From Alphaproteobacteria bacterium (lineage in GTDB: Bacteria; Pseudomonadota; Alphaproteobacteria; Rhizobiales; Beijerinckiaceae): a stretch of DNA of 7,800 nucleotides. Shown here piece by piece: positions 6,738 through 7,800 of this stretch; positions within the stretch are counted from its first letter, which is position 1; each line of letters starts with the position of its first letter. The notes beneath the pieces were generated by a model, which saw only the letters and a list, made by a program, of their open reading frames with translations, ran no database searches and was not told where the DNA came from. The DNA lies in NCBI GenBank assembly GCA_009921785.1, contig RFXE01000077.1, positions 1-7,800 on the forward strand, given 5' to 3'. Made by a program: the position numbers and the translations under genes.

Positions 6738-7370
6738 TTACTTCAGCCTAATCGCGTTAACGACCAAAATGCGACCCTGAGGATTGGTTCGACTCGGCAC
6801 GATTTCGCTATCAATATTCCAATATTTAGCGGCTTCCGTCAACTCAATATCTATATCTTGTCCCTTTAAAAACAAAGCTTTACGTGGCTGATGGGATAGT
6901 AAGCCATACATTTTAAAGAGGTCAGAAAGCGGCGCCAGAGCGCGCGCGGTGAGAATATCAATTTGCGGGACGAAAGCCTGAAAAACCTCTTCGATGCGCT
7001 TATCATGTACATGCACCGCTAAATTCAAAGTACGCGCCACCTCGCGAAGAAAAGCGGCTTTTCGACCGTTGCTCTCAATTAAATGAGTTTCAAAATGGGG
7101 GCGATCCGCATGAATGCAGGCCAGAACCAGCCCTGGAAAACCTGCGCCTGATCCTAAATCGACGAGGCATTTTGCTTCAGGATCAATAAACCGAGCCAAT
7201 TGAGCGCTATCAGCAATATGACGCGTCCATATTTCTGTCAGCGTCTTTGGGCCAACGAGGTTTTTGATTTTCTGCCATCGGATAAGATGATCAACATAAA
7301 TCTCAAGCCGCGCTTCTGTTTCACGTGAAACAGGAACCAACCGAAGCGCCTCAATCTGATCTGCGCTCAT
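6738..7370 (-). CDS. rsmG: 16S rRNA (guanine-527-N7) methyltransferase RsmG
   Basis: SAM-dependent methyltransferase that makes m7G527 in the 530 loop of 16S rRNA; loss gives low-level streptomycin resistance in several bacteria. The product is 210 residues, normal for the family. A short helical N-terminus has NLVGPKT (37-43) and WTRHIADS (48-55). The class I methyltransferase core has the SAM loop VDLGSGAGFPGLVLA (70-84), the acidic strand end HLIES (96-100), and the RsmG signature TARALAPL (141-148). The C-terminus ends in the typical beta strands. The start codon lies 4 nt after the mnmG stop with no good Shine-Dalgarno, so coupling to mnmG translation is likely. Codons 14-18 (VSRET) plus one base also spell a perfect parS site. 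Confidence 0.97.
   Translation of the reverse strand: MSADQIEALRLVPVSRETEARLEIYVDHLIRWQKIKNLVGPKTLTEIWTRHIADSAQLARFIDPEAKCLVDLGSGAGFPGLVLACIHADRPHFETHLIESNGRKAAFLREVARTLNLAVHVHDKRIEEVFQAFVPQIDILTARALAPLSDLFKMYGLLSHQPRKALFLKGQDIDIELTEAAKYWNIDSEIVPSRTNPQGRILVVNAIRLK
7317..7332. promoter_or_regulatory. parS: parS centromere-like site (ParB-binding palindrome)
   Basis: TGTTTCACGTGAAACA is a perfect 16-bp palindrome, identical to the consensus chromosomal parS known from Bacillus, Caulobacter and many other bacteria. It lies inside rsmG, spanning the last base of codon 13 to codon 18 (V-S-R-E-T), about 0.6 kb upstream of parA and 1.5 kb upstream of parB in operon direction. It is the expected nucleation site for the ParB encoded here. 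It is the only perfect copy seen in the window. Confidence 0.96.
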
Positions 7371-7374
7371 TGAT

Positions 7375-7800
7375 TTAATCTTGGGCCCGCGCTGGTGATG
7401 CCGAGCCTCTTTTGCGAGCGCGCGCGGCTAAAAGCGTCAAAGCGGCTGGTGTTATACCTTCAATCCTACCCGCCTGCCCGATTGTGCGGGGACGAACCGC
7501 CTCAAGCTTTAATCGCAGCTCGGCCGAGAGGCCAGACAAATGCGCATAATCGAGATCTGTAGGAATAAAGAGGGACTCATCCCGCTGATAGGTGGCTATA
7601 TCCCGCTTCTGACGATCAAGATAAACGGCATAACGCGCGTCATTCTCGAGACGATCAACCAAAGCGGGTAGAATCTGCGCGAGCTCAGGCCAAATCCTCG
7701 CGAGATTAGCGAGAGATTGATCGGGGTAAGAGAGGAGATCGAATGCCGAACGCCGTATCCCGTCCTGATTAACCTTCAAACCCTTCTGAACCGCCTCGCT
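7375..7800 (-). CDS. mnmG: MnmG (GidA), tRNA wobble-uridine modification enzyme, C-terminal part
   Basis: FAD-dependent enzyme that, with MnmE, installs carboxymethylaminomethyl groups on U34 of certain tRNAs. Only the last 141 residues are inside the window, starting mid-protein at the right edge (SEAVQKGLKVN...). The FAD-binding domains, which would lie upstream, are not visible. The segment contains the family's helical C-terminal, MnmE- and tRNA-contacting domain: ENDARYAVYLDRQ, DLDYAHLSGLSAELRLKLE, then RPRTIGQAGRIEGITPAALTLL, the conserved C-terminal signature, and a basic tail (ARARKRG). The frame is open to the edge; a TTG at 7779 is just a codon within the gene, not a start. The stop TAA is 4 nt before rsmG. 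The upstream neighbour is not visible; in many relatives it is mnmE. Confidence 0.96.
   Translation of the reverse strand, partial: SEAVQKGLKVNQDGIRRSAFDLLSYPDQSLANLARIWPELAQILPALVDRLENDARYAVYLDRQKRDIATYQRDESLFIPTDLDYAHLSGLSAELRLKLEAVRPRTIGQAGRIEGITPAALTLLAARARKRGSASPARAQD

Noticed and set aside
1..7800. Search for mobile elements, CRISPR repeats, tRNA or rRNA genes, defence or biosynthetic modules
   Set aside because: All sequence apart from about 220 bases is accounted for by eight recognised housekeeping genes. No direct repeats, transposase motifs, terminal repeats or anomalous composition were seen by eye.

Overview
The window is a compact housekeeping segment of an alphaproteobacterial chromosome, most likely from the Hyphomicrobiales (Rhizobiales) or close relatives. 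The evidence is the gene order (yggS | leuS-lptE-holA converging on parB-parA-rsmG-mnmG), the family-typical protein motifs, frequent GCGCGC runs in coding DNA, and a canonical chromosomal parS site. I cannot name a genus. mnmG, rsmG, parA and parB clustered with parS is the classic arrangement near a bacterial replication origin. The window therefore probably lies close to oriC, although no origin (DnaA-box cluster with an AT-rich unwinding element) was recognised here.

Layout. Positions 1-642 (minus strand) hold most of yggS, a PLP-binding homeostasis protein cut by the left edge. Positions 643-771 form a divergent intergenic region with a possible sigma70-type promoter for leuS and a GC-rich leader that could fold into alternative hairpins or a small pseudoknot followed by a T-rich run. 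From 772 to 4944 (plus strand) a tight operon encodes leucyl-tRNA synthetase (leuS), the outer-membrane LPS-assembly lipoprotein LptE, and the DNA polymerase III delta subunit (holA). leuS and lptE overlap by 14 nt, and lptE and holA are 11 nt apart.

From 7800 down to 4941 (minus strand) a second operon runs mnmG (C-terminal part only) - rsmG - parA - parB. It covers tRNA wobble-uridine modification, 16S rRNA G527 methylation and chromosome segregation. The two operons meet tail to tail with their stop codons overlapping in the 4 bp TTAG, leaving no room for a terminator between them.

How the parts work together. ParB should load on the parS palindrome at 7317-7332, which lies inside the 5' end of the rsmG coding sequence, and spread as a CTP-dependent clamp. 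ParA, encoded between rsmG and parB, uses ATP-dependent DNA binding to move the ParB-parS complex. The plus-strand genes supply translation (LeuRS), envelope biogenesis (LptE) and replication clamp loading (HolA).

I found no mobile element, CRISPR array, tRNA or rRNA gene, or evidence of recent transfer. There is no convincing undescribed system here. The points most worth a second look are the intragenic parS, the shared stop codons of holA and parB, the leuS leader structure, and a strong GC hairpin near the start of parB.
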